Below the pieces are notes generated by a model that saw nothing but the letters and a program-made list of their open reading frames with translations, was not told the origin of the DNA and did no database searches. A program made the position numbers and the translations under genes. A DNA stretch of 64,000 nt, from positions 62,001 through 126,000 of the forward strand of contig NZ_QLTK01000002.1 in the NCBI RefSeq assembly GCF_003269035.1, given 5' to 3'. Shown in pieces: positions 1 to 8,936 of the stretch. Origin of the DNA: Paraburkholderia bryophila (lineage in GTDB: Bacteria; Pseudomonadota; Gammaproteobacteria; Burkholderiales; Burkholderiaceae). The stretch's first letter is position 1. Each line of letters opens with the position of its first letter.

Positions 1-234
1 GGCACGCCGCAATCGCATGAAGCGTACGGCTGCATGATTCGCAAGAACGATCCGGAATTCAAGAAGGTCGTGGACGACGCGATCGCGAAGGTCGAAACCT
101 CGGGCGAAGCCGACGCGATCTACAAGAAGTGGTTCGAATCGCCGATTCCGCCGAAGGGCCTGAACCTGAACTTCCCGGAAAGCGATGACATGAAGGCGCT
201 CTTCAAGAGCCCGAATGACAAGGCAATCGACTAA
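1..234 (+). CDS. gltI: Glutamate/aspartate ABC transporter, periplasmic binding protein (C-terminal part)
   Basis: The reading frame is open from base 1, so the gene begins before the window and only the last 77 residues are visible. The tail has the look of a family 3 solute-binding protein: a conserved Tyr-Gly-Cys-Met-Ile-Arg stretch (such proteins carry a disulfide in the second lobe) and a last helix reading IYKKWFESPIPP. It is followed directly by two permease genes and an ATPase gene, the classic gltIJKL order, so it should bind glutamate/aspartate in the periplasm and deliver it to GltJK. The exact amino-acid preference is inferred from family and context. Confidence 0.9.
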   Translation, partial: GTPQSHEAYGCMIRKNDPEFKKVVDDAIAKVETSGEADAIYKKWFESPIPPKGLNLNFPESDDMKALFKSPNDKAID

Positions 235-265
235 ACCTTAGCTGTTTTTTTGAAACGCTGAACGG

Positions 266-301
266 AACGGAAGGGGCCACGCGCTTCTTCCGTTTCTTTT
301 T
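266..301 (+). terminator. Hairpin plus T-rich tract inside the glt operon (attenuator)
   Basis: AACGGAAG at 266-273 pairs with CTTCCGTT at 287-294, followed by a T-rich tract to 301. It lies between the binding-protein gene and gltJ. Partial termination here would make binding protein outnumber permease, as is usual for ABC importers; that role is inference. Confidence 0.6.
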
Positions 302-316
302 GCTGGAGTCTTGGTC

Positions 317-1057
317 ATGTCATATCACTGGAACTGGGGCATTCTGCTGAGTCCGGTCTCCACCGGCGAGCCGACCACCTACCTCGGCTGGCTGCTGTCG
401 GGCTTCTGGGTGACGATTACCGTGTCGCTGTCGGCATGGGTGATCGCGCTGATCGTCGGTTCGATTTTCGGCGTGCTGCGTACGGTCCCGAACAAATGGG
501 CGTCGGGCGCCGGCACGGTGTACGTCGCGATTTTTCGCAACATCCCGCTGATCGTGCAGTTCTTTATCTGGTACCTGGTGATACCGGAATTGCTGCCCGT
601 ATCTATCGGCAACTGGTTCAAGCAACTGCCGCCGGGCGCTCAGTTCTTCTCGTCGTCGATTCTGTGTCTGGGTCTGTTCACCGCCGCGCGTGTTTGCGAG
701 CAGGTGCGCTCGGGCATCAACGCGTTGCCCAAGGGGCAGCGCGCCGCGGGTCTGGCCATGGGCTTCACGCAATGGCAGACGTATCGCTACGTGCTGCTGC
801 CGGTCGCGTACCGGATCATCGTGCCGCCGCTGACGTCCGAGTTTCTGAACATCTTCAAGAACTCGGCGGTCGCCTCGACGATCGGTCTGCTGGATCTGTC
901 CGCGCAGGCGCGTCAGTTGGTCGACTACACGTCGCAAACGTATGAGTCGTTTATCGCGGTCACGCTGGCCTATGTGCTGATCAATCTGGTCGTGATGCAA
1001 CTGATGCGCTGGGTCGAAGCCAGAACCCGGTTGCCTGGCTATATCGGAGGCAAGTAA
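317..1057 (+). CDS. gltJ: Glutamate/aspartate ABC transporter permease GltJ
   Basis: Inner-membrane permease of the HisMQ/His-Glu-Gln-Arg family, 246 residues from the ATG at 317. GGAG at 305-308 favours this start over the in-frame TTG at 311. Hydrophobic segments run through the protein, and the cytoplasmic coupling motif [14 protein letters not shown] (about residues 135-148) is the EAA loop that contacts the ATPase. It lies after the binding protein and an intercistronic hairpin, and its TAA overlaps the ATG of gltK (TAATG), which suggests translational coupling. Substrate assignment rests on resemblance to E. coli GltJ and on the full gltIJKL order. Confidence 0.93.
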   Translation: MSYHWNWGILLSPVSTGEPTTYLGWLLSGFWVTITVSLSAWVIALIVGSIFGVLRTVPNKWASGAGTVYVAIFRNIPLIVQFFIWYLVIPELLPVSIGNWFKQLPPGAQFFSSSILCLGLFTAARVCEQVRSGINALPKGQRAAGLAMGFTQWQTYRYVLLPVAYRIIVPPLTSEFLNIFKNSAVASTIGLLDLSAQARQLVDYTSQTYESFIAVTLAYVLINLVVMQLMRWVEARTRLPGYIGGK

Positions 1058-1734
1058 TGCACCATTTCGACTGGAGCGGTATTCCGGGCGCACTGCCTAC
1101 GCTGTGGACCGGCGCGGTCGTCACGTTCAAGATCACGCTGATCGCGATCGTGTTCGGTATCATCTGGGGCACCCTTCTCGCGATGTTGCGGTTGTCGTCG
1201 TTCAAGCCTTTCGTGTGGTTCGCGAAGGCTTATGTGACGATCTTCCGCTCCATTCCGCTGGTGATGGTGCTGCTGTGGTTCTTCCTGATCGTGCCGCAGG
1301 TGCTGCAGAACGTGCTCGGTTTGTCGCCGGATATCGACATTCGTCTCGCGTCGGCCATGGTCGCGTTCTCGCTGTTCGAGGCGGCCTATTACTCGGAGAT
1401 CATCCGCGCCGGCATTCAGGCGGTGCCGCGCGGGCAGGTCAACGCGTCGTTCGCGCTCGGCATGAACTATTGGCAGGCCATGCGTCTCGTGGTGCTGCCG
1501 CAGGCATTCCGCGCCATGGTGCCGTTGCTGCTCACGCAAGGTATCGTGCTGTTTCAGGATACGTCGCTCGTCTACGTGATCAGCCTCGCCGACTTCTTCC
1601 GCACCGCTACCAATATTGGCGACCGTGACGGTACGAATATCGAAATGGTACTGTTCGCGGGCGCATGTTACTTCGTGGTCTGTGTGATCGCGTCGAGCCT
1701 CGTCAAAGGTCTTCAGAAAAAGGTCGCAAGATGA
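1057..1734 (+). CDS. gltK: Glutamate/aspartate ABC transporter permease GltK
   Basis: Second permease of the same importer, 225 residues, with several membrane helices and the EAA-type loop [15 protein letters not shown] in the middle of the protein. It forms a heterodimeric channel with GltJ. Its start codon overlaps the gltJ stop and its TGA overlaps the ATG of gltL (ATGA), so the three membrane/ATPase genes are tightly coupled. The family (ABC permease, polar amino acids) is clear; the glutamate/aspartate specificity comes from the neighbourhood. Confidence 0.93.
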   Translation: MHHFDWSGIPGALPTLWTGAVVTFKITLIAIVFGIIWGTLLAMLRLSSFKPFVWFAKAYVTIFRSIPLVMVLLWFFLIVPQVLQNVLGLSPDIDIRLASAMVAFSLFEAAYYSEIIRAGIQAVPRGQVNASFALGMNYWQAMRLVVLPQAFRAMVPLLLTQGIVLFQDTSLVYVISLADFFRTATNIGDRDGTNIEMVLFAGACYFVVCVIASSLVKGLQKKVAR

Positions 1735-2456
1735 TCTCAATCAAGAATGTTTCGAAGTGGTACGGTCAATTTCAGGTGCTGACCGACTGCACGACGGAAG
1801 TCAAAAAAGGTGAAGTGGTGGTGGTGTGCGGACCGTCGGGTTCGGGCAAGTCCACGCTGATCAAGACCGTCAACGGCCTCGAGCCGTTCCAGAAGGGCGA
1901 GATCATCATCAACGGCCAATCGCTGACGGATAAGAAAACCAATCTGTCGAAGCTGCGTTCGAAGGTCGGCATGGTGTTCCAGCATTTCGAGCTGTTTCCG
2001 CATCTGTCGATCGTGCAGAACCTGACGCTTGCGCAGGTGAAGGTGCTCGGCCGCTCGAAAGACGAAGCCACGGCGAAGGGCCTGAAGCTGCTCGATCGCG
2101 TGGGCTTGCGCGCGCATGCGGACAAGTTTCCGGGGCAGTTGTCGGGCGGTCAGCAGCAGCGGGTGGCGATTGCGCGTGCGTTGTCGATGGATCCGATTGC
2201 CATGCTGTTCGACGAGCCAACCTCGGCGCTCGACCCGGAAATGATCAACGAAGTGCTCGACGTGATGGTCGAACTCGCGCAGGAAGGCATGACCATGATG
2301 TGCGTGACGCATGAAATGGGCTTCGCGAAGAAGGTCGCGCACCGCGTGATTTTCATGGACAAAGGTTTGATCGTCGAAGACGACCGCAAGGAAGACTTTT
2401 TCGCGAATCCGAAGTCGGATCGTGCGAAGGATTTTCTCGCGAAGATCCTGCACTGA
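1731..2456 (+). CDS. gltL: Glutamate/aspartate ABC transporter ATPase GltL
   Basis: 241-residue ABC ATPase that drives the GltIJK importer. Walker [10 protein letters not shown] lies near residue 36, the signature LSGGQQQR near 135-142, and Walker [12 protein letters not shown] near 155-165, followed by the switch His in CVTHEMGF. This is the complete polar-amino-acid GlnQ/GltL type. I chose the ATG at 1731 because it overlaps the gltK stop and starts the conserved [12 protein letters not shown]; the frame extends upstream only inside gltK. It is the last gene of the operon, and a strong hairpin terminator follows. Confidence 0.95.
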   Translation: MISIKNVSKWYGQFQVLTDCTTEVKKGEVVVVCGPSGSGKSTLIKTVNGLEPFQKGEIIINGQSLTDKKTNLSKLRSKVGMVFQHFELFPHLSIVQNLTLAQVKVLGRSKDEATAKGLKLLDRVGLRAHADKFPGQLSGGQQQRVAIARALSMDPIAMLFDEPTSALDPEMINEVLDVMVELAQEGMTMMCVTHEMGFAKKVAHRVIFMDKGLIVEDDRKEDFFANPKSDRAKDFLAKILH

Positions 2457-2509
2457 GTTGCTGTTGGGCCGCGCGGGTGGGATCGCGCGCGGCTTCTTCG
2501 GCTGGAAAC

Positions 2510-2540
2510 AGAAAAGCCGCTCCTCGGAGCGGCTTTTCTG
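2510..2540. terminator. Bidirectional intrinsic terminator after gltL
   Basis: AGAAAAGCCGCTCC pairs with GGAGCGGCTTTTCT around a tiny loop; T-rich on both strands. It sits between the convergent gltL and the amidotransferase gene and can serve both. Confidence 0.85.
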
Positions 2541-2592
2541 TTTCTGTTCCTACTTTATTCAGCGCGAGGGTTTAACGGGGCCCAAGGCGCGA

Positions 2593-3534
2593 TCAGGACT
2601 CGAACGCCGCCGTGTCGTCTGCGGCTTCGAGATCGAGTTCGATTTCGGCGAGGGCCGGTTCTTTCGTCTCGTCGGTCGCGGCGATCGTCGTGGCCGACGC
2701 CGATGCATCCAGCGCCGGATTGCGCAGCTTTTCAAGCACCGAAGCCGGCACCGGCACGTTGATGCGGCCGATCACTTCGCCGTGCTGGAACATCATCAGA
2801 TCGCCCGGCTTGAACGCAGTCCAGACTTCGTTATCGGTCAGCGGCTTGGTCGCGATCACCGCGACGCGGTCTTCCGGCGTGGTGTATTTGGCGAAGTCGA
2901 TCGACACGTCCGCATCGACCAGATGCGCGGTGGAAAACGGCCAGCGCCGCACGATGTAGTGCAGATGCGTCGAGCAATGCGCGAACAGTGCCTGGCCGTT
3001 CGACATCAGGAAATTGAATACGCCGAACTGCGTGATTTCGCGCGTGAGGGTTTCGAGCGCGGCGAACAGTTCGTCGAGCGGCGGCTGTTGCGCGCCGGGA
3101 AAAGCCTTGCGCAAGCCTTCGAGCAGCGCGCAGAAAGCGAGTTCGCTGTCGGTCGTGCCGACCGGTTGATACACGCCCGACAACACCGGCGAATAGTCTT
3201 TCAAGTCGCCGTTATGCGCGAAGATCCAGTGACGGCCCCACAATTCGCGCATGAACGGATGGCAGTTTTCCAGCAGGATGTGCCCTTGCGTCGCCTTGCG
3301 AATATGCGCAATGGTGTTCTTCGATTTGATCGGATAGCGCTTGACCATTTCGGCGATCGGCGAGGTGGCCGACGATTGATGGTCGATGAACAATCGGCAC
3401 GCTTTGTCTTCGAAGAAGGCGATGCCCCAGCCGTCGGCATGATGATCGGTGACGCCGCCGCGGGCCGCGAAGCCGGTGAACGAGAACGTGACGTCCGTCG
3501 GCGCGGCGCAGTTCATTCCGAGAAGTTGGCACAT
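2593..3534 (-). CDS. Class II glutamine amidotransferase (YafJ/DUG3-like)
   Basis: 313-residue protein beginning MCQLLGMN. After removal of Met the exposed Cys2 would be the N-terminal nucleophile of class II (Ntn) glutamine amidotransferases. Further family marks are DHHADGWGIAFF (about 30-41) and the TDSELAFCALLE region (about 148-159). The domain stands alone, with no synthase domain, as in E. coli YafJ and in yeast Dug3, which takes part in glutathione breakdown. The physiological substrate cannot be read from the sequence. The last 40 residues are Ala/Glu/Asp-rich and likely flexible. It is transcribed convergently with gltL and divergently from pyrC. Confidence 0.88.
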   Translation of the reverse strand: MCQLLGMNCAAPTDVTFSFTGFAARGGVTDHHADGWGIAFFEDKACRLFIDHQSSATSPIAEMVKRYPIKSKNTIAHIRKATQGHILLENCHPFMRELWGRHWIFAHNGDLKDYSPVLSGVYQPVGTTDSELAFCALLEGLRKAFPGAQQPPLDELFAALETLTREITQFGVFNFLMSNGQALFAHCSTHLHYIVRRWPFSTAHLVDADVSIDFAKYTTPEDRVAVIATKPLTDNEVWTAFKPGDLMMFQHGEVIGRINVPVPASVLEKLRNPALDASASATTIAATDETKEPALAEIELDLEAADDTAAFES

Positions 3535-3699
3535 GTTGCGGGTAAGCCTGTGAACGGGGCGAGCCGTTACAATGATGATTTTCCAAGCATATCACCGAGC
3601 CAGAAGCGCCAAATAGCAAAATTGACGTGGGTTTGTGCCGTAAATGACGGTTTGACCGCATCAATTAGCTTTTTTCGCTGAGCCTCGAGCCCACTCGCC

Positions 3700-4761
3700 A
3701 TGACCGCATCCAACGCTTCCATCGACTCCATCACGCTCGCCCGCCCGGACGACTGGCACCTGCACGTTCGCGACGGCGCCATGATGGCCGCCGTTCTGCC
3801 GGACACCGCGCGCCAGTTCGGCCGCGCGATCATCATGCCGAATCTGAAGCCGCCGGTGACGACCACCGCGATGGCTGCGGCGTATCGCGAGCGGATCGTC
3901 GCCGCGATTCCGGAAGGCGCGAACTTCGAACCGTTGATGACGTTGTATCTCACCGACAACACTCCGCCCGACGAAATCCGCCGCGCGCGCGAAAGCGGTT
4001 TCGTGCATGGCGTGAAGCTGTATCCGGCGGGCGCGACGACCAACTCGGACGCGGGCGTCACCGACATCATGAAGTGCGCCAGGACGCTCGAAGTCATGCA
4101 GGAAGTCGGCATGCCGCTGCTGGTGCATGGCGAAGTGACGGACGCGTCGATCGATCTGTTCGATCGCGAGAAGGTGTTCATCGACCGTGTGATGACGCCG
4201 CTGCGCGCCGCGTTTCCGGCGCTGAAGGTGGTGTTCGAGCACATCACCACGAAAGACGCGGTCGACTATATCCGCGAAGCCGGTGTGGCGCCGGGGCTGC
4301 TGGGCGCGACGATCACTGCGCACCATTTGCTGTACAACCGCAACGCGATCTTCCTGGGCGGCATTCGTCCGCATTACTACTGCTTGCCGGTGCTGAAGCG
4401 CGAAACGCATCGCGTGGCGCTGGTCGAGGCGGCGACCTCGGGCAATGCGCGATTCTTCCTCGGCACCGATAGCGCGCCGCATCCGAAGGGCTTGAAGGAA
4501 CACGCGTGCGGCTGCGCGGGTTGCTACACGGCGTTGCACGCGCTCGAGCTTTACACGGAAGCATTCGACAACGCCGGCGCGCTGGATAAGCTCGAAGGCT
4601 TTGCGAGCTTCTTCGGTGCGGATTTCTACGGCCTGCCGCGCAGCGCGGAGCAGGTCACGCTGCGTCGCGAGGCGTGGACGCTGCCGGCGGAGTTGCCGGT
4701 TGGCGATACGCCGGTGGTGCCGCTGCGTGGCGGCGAGTCGATCGGTTGGCGCCTGGTCTGA
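3700..4761 (+). CDS. pyrC: Dihydroorotase
   Basis: 353-residue zinc amidohydrolase for the third step of pyrimidine synthesis (carbamoyl-aspartate to dihydroorotate). Metal ligands are visible: the HLHVRDG motif (about 21-27), the Lys in [14 protein letters not shown] (about 104-117, the lysine that is carboxylated in this family), His in LLVHGEVTD, His in VVFEHITT, and the Asp in FLGTDSAPH (about 260-268). Length fits the class II (E. coli type) enzyme. The promoter probably lies in the 165-bp gap shared with the divergent amidotransferase gene, where a TACAAT hexamer stands at 3568-3573. A DUF3025 gene follows almost without a gap. Confidence 0.96.
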   Translation: MTASNASIDSITLARPDDWHLHVRDGAMMAAVLPDTARQFGRAIIMPNLKPPVTTTAMAAAYRERIVAAIPEGANFEPLMTLYLTDNTPPDEIRRARESGFVHGVKLYPAGATTNSDAGVTDIMKCARTLEVMQEVGMPLLVHGEVTDASIDLFDREKVFIDRVMTPLRAAFPALKVVFEHITTKDAVDYIREAGVAPGLLGATITAHHLLYNRNAIFLGGIRPHYYCLPVLKRETHRVALVEAATSGNARFFLGTDSAPHPKGLKEHACGCAGCYTALHALELYTEAFDNAGALDKLEGFASFFGADFYGLPRSAEQVTLRREAWTLPAELPVGDTPVVPLRGGESIGWRLV

Positions 4762-4763
4762 AG

Positions 4764-5609
4764 TTGCCGGCGTTGAGTTCGCTGCCGGTGAGCGAGGTTC
4801 AGCACCCGGGCTTCGCCGGGATCGACTGGTCGATGCCGTGGTTTGCGCAGTTTGCCGGGCGCGGCGAGCGTTGGCAGCAGGCTGCGCTAACGAGCTACGC
4901 AGCCTTGCTCGCCGAAATGAACGCCGACGCCGCGTTGATGGGGCAAACCACGGGGCGCGGCGAGCGCCTCGCGTTCATTGCGCAAGACGACCTGCCGCCC
5001 GGCGCGGCGTACGAGGCGCACATTTCGGCGACCGGCTGCGTGCCGACGCGCCACAATCTGCACGACTTCTTCAATGCGTCCATGTGGTTTGCGTTTCCGC
5101 GGATCAAGGCGGCGCTGAACGCGCGGCAGTCGGCGGCCATCGACGTGTTGGGCGTTGGGCCGACGCGCGGCGGCGTGCGCGATACGCTGACTTTGTTCGA
5201 CGAGAACGCGTTGCTGTTTGCATGCGCCGATCCACTGTTGAGCGACGCGCTGCGAGGCTTCGACTGGCAAACGCTGCTGGTCACCCGGCGCGACGCGTGG
5301 GGCGCGAGTTGCGAAGTGCGATGCTTCGGTCATGCGTTGCTGGAAAAACTGATCGCGCCGTTCAAGGCCTGCACGGGGCACGCGTGGATCGTCGACGTGC
5401 CGCCCGAGTATTTCGGCTGGACCGACGTTGCGCGGAATGCATGGCTGGACGCATCGGTCGCCACGACTTTGATGAACACCGAAGCGTTGACGAGTCGCAT
5501 GTTCGCGCCGCTTCCTGTGCTTGGCATTCCGGGCTGGTGGCCTGACAACGAAGCCCCCGGCTTCTATGACGACACGTCGGTATTTCGTTCCGGACGACGA
5601 AGCCGTTAA
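4764..5609 (+). CDS. DUF3025 family protein
   Basis: Conserved protein of unknown function resembling the DUF3025 family of beta- and gammaproteobacteria. The core GIDWSMPWF, the THR-type stretch PTRHNLHDFFNASMWF and the C-terminal IPGWWPDN are recognisable. It is cytoplasmic by appearance: no signal peptide or membrane helix. The start is not settled. The frame is open back into pyrC (ATG at 4674), but pyrC coding constrains that part; TTG at 4764 or 4773, or GTG at 4788, lie just after the pyrC stop and fit better. The close spacing suggests cotranscription with pyrC. I cannot assign a function. Confidence 0.78.
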   Translation: MPALSSLPVSEVQHPGFAGIDWSMPWFAQFAGRGERWQQAALTSYAALLAEMNADAALMGQTTGRGERLAFIAQDDLPPGAAYEAHISATGCVPTRHNLHDFFNASMWFAFPRIKAALNARQSAAIDVLGVGPTRGGVRDTLTLFDENALLFACADPLLSDALRGFDWQTLLVTRRDAWGASCEVRCFGHALLEKLIAPFKACTGHAWIVDVPPEYFGWTDVARNAWLDASVATTLMNTEALTSRMFAPLPVLGIPGWWPDNEAPGFYDDTSVFRSGRRSR

Positions 5610-5763
5610 TCCCCAATGTATGGCGCGATGCGGGGCGATAGCTGACTGATGTCGAGCTTGCGGCCGGCGACACGGCGAAACCGCGCCTTTGTGACCTTGT
5701 CCACCTGGCTATTTCAACCGCCGATGCGGGGCATCCTCCCCACAGGTGTTAAAATCCGGCCCA

Positions 5764-6179
<416 letters not shown>

Positions 6180-6186
6180 CTCAAAC

Positions 6187-6223
6187 AAAAAATGCCGGCG
6201 TCCGTCAGGACGTCGGCATTTTC
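6187..6223 (+). terminator. Terminator of rnpB
   Basis: AATGCCGGCGTCC at 6191-6203 pairs (one G-U) with GGACGTCGGCATT at 6208-6220, flanked by A-run and T-run. Confidence 0.85.
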
Positions 6224-6312
6224 TTTTGCGGTGCGGTTTTTACCCGCTAGCCGAGTCGGCGGTCAGTGCCCACGGTGCTTGTTCCCGCTGCACCGCCGCG
6301 CCGAGTGCGCGC

Positions 6313-6735
6313 TCAACCCGCGACGATGTCGAACGAGTGCGTCAACTCTGCGGTCTTCGCGATCATGATCGACGCCGAGCAGTATTTATCGTGCGACAGA
6401 TTGATCGCGCGTTCCACGGTGGCTGGGTTCAGGTTCTTGCCGGTCACGGTGAAGTGAAAATGAATCCTGGTGAAAACCTTCGGATCTTCGCTGGCGCGCT
6501 CAGCCTTCAGCGTGACCGAACAGCCGGCGATTTCCTGGCGGCTTTTCTTCAGGATCATCACGACATCGTATGCCGTGCAGCCGCCCGTGCCGAGCAGCAC
6601 CATTTCCATCGGACGCGGCGCCAGATTGCGGCCGCCGCCTTCCGGCGCGCCGTCCATGGCTACCAGATGGCCGCTGCCCGTTTCGGCCGCGAACGCCATG
6701 CCGTCTTGCCCCATCCAGCTTACTTTGCATTCCAT
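6313..6735 (-). CDS. OsmC family peroxiredoxin-like protein
   Basis: 140-residue OsmC/Ohr-superfamily protein. The start at 6735 is chosen because GGAG lies 6 bases upstream and the protein then begins MECKVSW, as in short OsmC proteins; the frame extends further without conservation. Family features are the GGRNLAPRPMEMVLLGTGGCTAYDVV helix with its cysteine near residue 60 and the C-terminal LSHDKYCSASIMIAKTAELTH with the second cysteine. These two Cys are the redox pair that reduces organic hydroperoxides in characterised members. It resembles the E. coli YhfA-like branch, whose role is less clear. Confidence 0.88.
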   Translation of the reverse strand: MECKVSWMGQDGMAFAAETGSGHLVAMDGAPEGGGRNLAPRPMEMVLLGTGGCTAYDVVMILKKSRQEIAGCSVTLKAERASEDPKVFTRIHFHFTVTGKNLNPATVERAINLSHDKYCSASIMIAKTAELTHSFDIVAG

Positions 6736-6982
6736 GCTGTGCTCCACCGCGCTGCGCAATATCGAGACGGCATTGTAGCCCGGTGTTTGCGGATTCGCCC
6801 GGAGCGACTTTGGCCGGAACTTATGCGCAATGACGGCTTGCGTGTTGCGCTGCCGCATGTTCAGCCGATTCGGGAATGCCCGGGGTGTTTTAGGGGTTTT
6901 ACTCTAGACGATGTCTGTTTGAAGCAACGCGCAGACTCACTTTCGTCGTTGATTTATAAGGGATTTTTTAGAATTTCATTGC

Positions 6983-7018
6983 TGTGACGCAATTGTCACA
7001 CTGTGAAATCACATTTCA
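6983..7018. promoter_or_regulatory. Nested dyads upstream of the small RNA promoter
   Basis: TGTGAC-N6-GTCACA at 6983-7000 is followed by TGAAAT-CAC-ATTTCA at 7004-7018; within the latter region TGTGA-AA-TCACA also pairs. They end 14 bases before the -35 box of the small RNA and lie in an AT-richer stretch. They look like operators, but the factor is unknown. Confidence 0.45.
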
Positions 7019-7032
7019 TAATGCAAATGTTC

Positions 7033-7061
7033 TTGCGTCGCACAAGGGTGCCTCATATAAT
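7033..7061 (+). promoter_or_regulatory. Sigma-70 promoter of the candidate small RNA
   Basis: TTGCGT at 7033-7038 and a perfect TATAAT at 7056-7061 with a 17-bp spacer. Predicted transcription start is about 7068. Confidence 0.7.
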
Positions 7062-7067
7062 CGGTCC

Positions 7068-7156
7068 ATCGGTTGCAGAAGTTGCGCAACCTCCGCTGTC
7101 TCCTCCACCTCCTCCTTTGGTGGATTAAACCCGAACCGCTCGTTCGGGTTTTTTTT
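7068..7156 (+). ncRNA. Candidate anti-Shine-Dalgarno small RNA
   Basis: About 90 nt, bounded by a strong promoter and an intrinsic terminator, with no start codon inside. Three hairpins can be drawn: GGTTGC (7071-7076) with GCAACC (7086-7091); CCACC (7105-7109) with GGTGG (7119-7123), whose loop is TCCTCCTTT; and the terminator. A single-stranded TCTCCTC stretch precedes the second hairpin. The loop copies the CACCTCCTTT-like 3' tail of 16S rRNA, so it could bind Shine-Dalgarno sequences. I recall an Rfam family named Betaproteobacteria toxic small RNA with this kind of motif; membership is untested. It lies between the OsmC gene and rplM. Confidence 0.65.
7128..7156 (+). terminator. Intrinsic terminator of the small RNA
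   Basis: AACCCGAAC (7128-7136) pairs perfectly with GTTCGGGTT (7142-7150) and runs into eight T. It separates the small RNA from the rplM promoter. Confidence 0.85.
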
Positions 7157-7274
7157 CGCCCGCCGTTCTGCGCGTTCATGGTTCCGGTTTGCACCCGATA
7201 AGACGCCAAAGCGCATCCAATCACCTCGGCCCAGCCCTGAAATCGACGGATATTTCCACCAACCCCCGTTCGTT

Positions 7275-7304
7275 TTGACTTGCCGTAGCAAATTCCATTA
7301 TAAT
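7275..7304 (+). promoter_or_regulatory. Promoter of rplM-rpsI
   Basis: TTGACT at 7275-7280 and TATAAT at 7299-7304 with an 18-bp spacer. This gives a leader of about 115 nt before rplM, long enough for feedback control by L13, as is known for the E. coli operon (inference here). Confidence 0.7.
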
Positions 7305-7424
7305 TCAAGGCTTTTCCGCATCCGCGCCCGCGGAGAAAGAACCAGGGAGAGCCTGCACGCGCCTCGATGCGCACACTACAAGCAGGAAAAACATATTGGG
7401 CGCAGCAATTTTTTTGGATCGATC

Positions 7425-7853
7425 ATGAAGACGTTTTCCGCAAAAGCCCATGAGGTTACGCGTGAATGGTACGTGATTGACGCGACGGATAAGGTTCTCG
7501 GGCGTGTCGCCAGCGAAGTGGCACACCGTCTTCGCGGCAAGCACAAGCCTGAATTCACTCCGCACGTCGACACCGGTGATTTCATCATCGTTATCAACGC
7601 CGGCAAGCTGAAGGTCACGGGCAACAAGGCTACTGACAAGAAGTACTATCGCCACTCGGGTTACCCGGGCGGTATCTATGAAACGACGTTCGGCAAGATG
7701 CAAGAACGCTTCCCGGGCCGTGCGCTCGAGAAAGCGGTCAAGGGCATGCTGCCGAAGGGCCCGCTCGGCTACGCGATGATCAAGAAGCTGAAGGTCTACG
7801 CCGAAGCAACGCATCCGCATTCGGCGCAACAGCCGAAAGCGCTCGAGATCTAA
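7425..7853 (+). CDS. rplM: 50S ribosomal protein L13
   Basis: 142-residue L13, full length. It begins [20 protein letters not shown] and shows the conserved [26 protein letters not shown] and [30 protein letters not shown] segments. The frame is open far upstream, but the ATG at 7425 matches the family N-terminus. It binds 23S rRNA early in large-subunit assembly. rpsI follows 11 bases after the stop, forming the usual rplM-rpsI operon. Confidence 0.98.
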   Translation: MKTFSAKAHEVTREWYVIDATDKVLGRVASEVAHRLRGKHKPEFTPHVDTGDFIIVINAGKLKVTGNKATDKKYYRHSGYPGGIYETTFGKMQERFPGRALEKAVKGMLPKGPLGYAMIKKLKVYAEATHPHSAQQPKALEI

Positions 7854-7864
7854 GGGGAGCCCAC

Positions 7865-8257
7865 ATGATCGGTAACTGGAATTACGGCACGGGCCGCCGC
7901 AAGAGCGCCGTCGCACGCGTCTTCATCAAGGCTGGTAAGGGCGAGATCATTGTAAACGGCAAGCCTATCGCCGATTACTTCTCGCGCGAAACGTCGCTGA
8001 TGATCGTGCGTCAACCGCTGGAACTCACGAATCACGGCCTCACGTTCGACATCAAAGTCAACGTGAACGGTGGTGGTGAGACGGGTCAAGCCGGTGCGGT
8101 TCGCCACGGCATCACCCGCGCGCTGATGGACTACGACGCAACGCTGAAGCCGGAACTGTCGAAGGCTGGCTTCGTTACGCGTGACGCTCGTGAAGTCGAA
8201 CGTAAGAAGGTCGGTTTCCACAAGGCACGTCGCCGGAAGCAATTCTCGAAGCGTTAA
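7865..8257 (+). CDS. rpsI: 30S ribosomal protein S9
   Basis: 130-residue S9, full length, with [17 protein letters not shown] near the N-terminus and the universally conserved C-terminal tail ending QFSKR, which reaches the P-site tRNA on the ribosome. AAGGGGAG directly upstream is the ribosome-binding site. Second gene of the rplM operon, closed by the terminator that follows. Confidence 0.98.
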   Translation: MIGNWNYGTGRRKSAVARVFIKAGKGEIIVNGKPIADYFSRETSLMIVRQPLELTNHGLTFDIKVNVNGGGETGQAGAVRHGITRALMDYDATLKPELSKAGFVTRDAREVERKKVGFHKARRRKQFSKR

Positions 8258-8297
8258 TCGTTTCGAGTGCGAGCCGGCTCTCGGACCGGTGCGCTGC

Positions 8298-8334
8298 AAA
8301 AGCCGCCAACGCTTTCGCGAAGGCGGCTTTTTTT
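8298..8334 (+). terminator. Terminator of rplM-rpsI
   Basis: AAAAGCCGCC (8298-8307) pairs with GGCGGCTTTT (8322-8331) and continues into T residues. Confidence 0.85.
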
Positions 8335-8462
8335 GCGCCTTTCTATTGTGGCGGTTGCGCTGCCGCCTGATTTCGTGGGAAGAACCCATTGATTCTGTGG
8401 GGTTAAGCACGATATTGAGATCAGCCCTACAATAGCGGCTAGAAGCTTTTTGGAGAGTCCGA

Positions 8463-8828
8463 ATGAACGCAGTCACCGAAACACCCGTGACCGAAATGCC
8501 CGCCCCCTTCGTTTTTACCGACGCAGCGGCTGACAAGGTCAAGCAACTGATCGAAGAAGAAGGCAATGCGGAGCTGAAATTGCGCGTGTTCGTGCAAGGC
8601 GGCGGCTGCTCGGGCTTTCAGTACGGTTTTACGTTCGACGAAGCCGTCAACGAAGACGACACCGTCATGAACAAGAGCGGCGTCCAGCTGCTGATCGATT
8701 CCATGAGCTACCAGTATCTGGTTGGCGCTGAGATCGACTACAAGGACGACATCAACGGCGCGCAGTTCGTCATCAAGAACCCGAACGCTTCGACCACCTG
8801 TGGTTGCGGCTCGTCGTTCTCGGTTTGA
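8463..8828 (+). CDS. erpA: Iron-sulfur cluster insertion protein ErpA
   Basis: 121-residue A-type Fe-S carrier. The three cluster-binding cysteines are visible: [11 protein letters not shown] (Cys about 49) and the C-terminal CGCGSSF (Cys about 113 and 115). ErpA hands [4Fe-4S]/[2Fe-2S] clusters to apoproteins such as those of isoprenoid synthesis and respiration. Its start has a GGAG site at 8452-8455. A TACAAT hexamer at 8428-8433 may be the -10 box; I see no good -35, so an activator is possible. It stands alone between two terminators. Confidence 0.95.
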   Translation: MNAVTETPVTEMPAPFVFTDAAADKVKQLIEEEGNAELKLRVFVQGGGCSGFQYGFTFDEAVNEDDTVMNKSGVQLLIDSMSYQYLVGAEIDYKDDINGAQFVIKNPNASTTCGCGSSFSV

Positions 8829-8855
8829 TGGCTGCTGTCTGAGCACGAGCTGTAC

Positions 8856-8887
8856 AAAAAAACGGGGCCTCGGCCTCGTTTTTTTGT
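8856..8887. terminator. Terminator between erpA and anmK
   Basis: ACGGGGCC-TC-GGCCTCGT hairpin flanked by an A-run and a T-run, usable from both sides for the convergent genes. Confidence 0.8.
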
Positions 8888-8936
8888 TGCCTACACGTAC
8901 GCCTACGCCACGACGTCGTGCCGATTCACGCCAGGC

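Noticed and set aside
6983-7000. CRP site
   Set aside because: TGTGA and TCACA are 8 bases apart instead of 6; kept only as an unnamed dyad.
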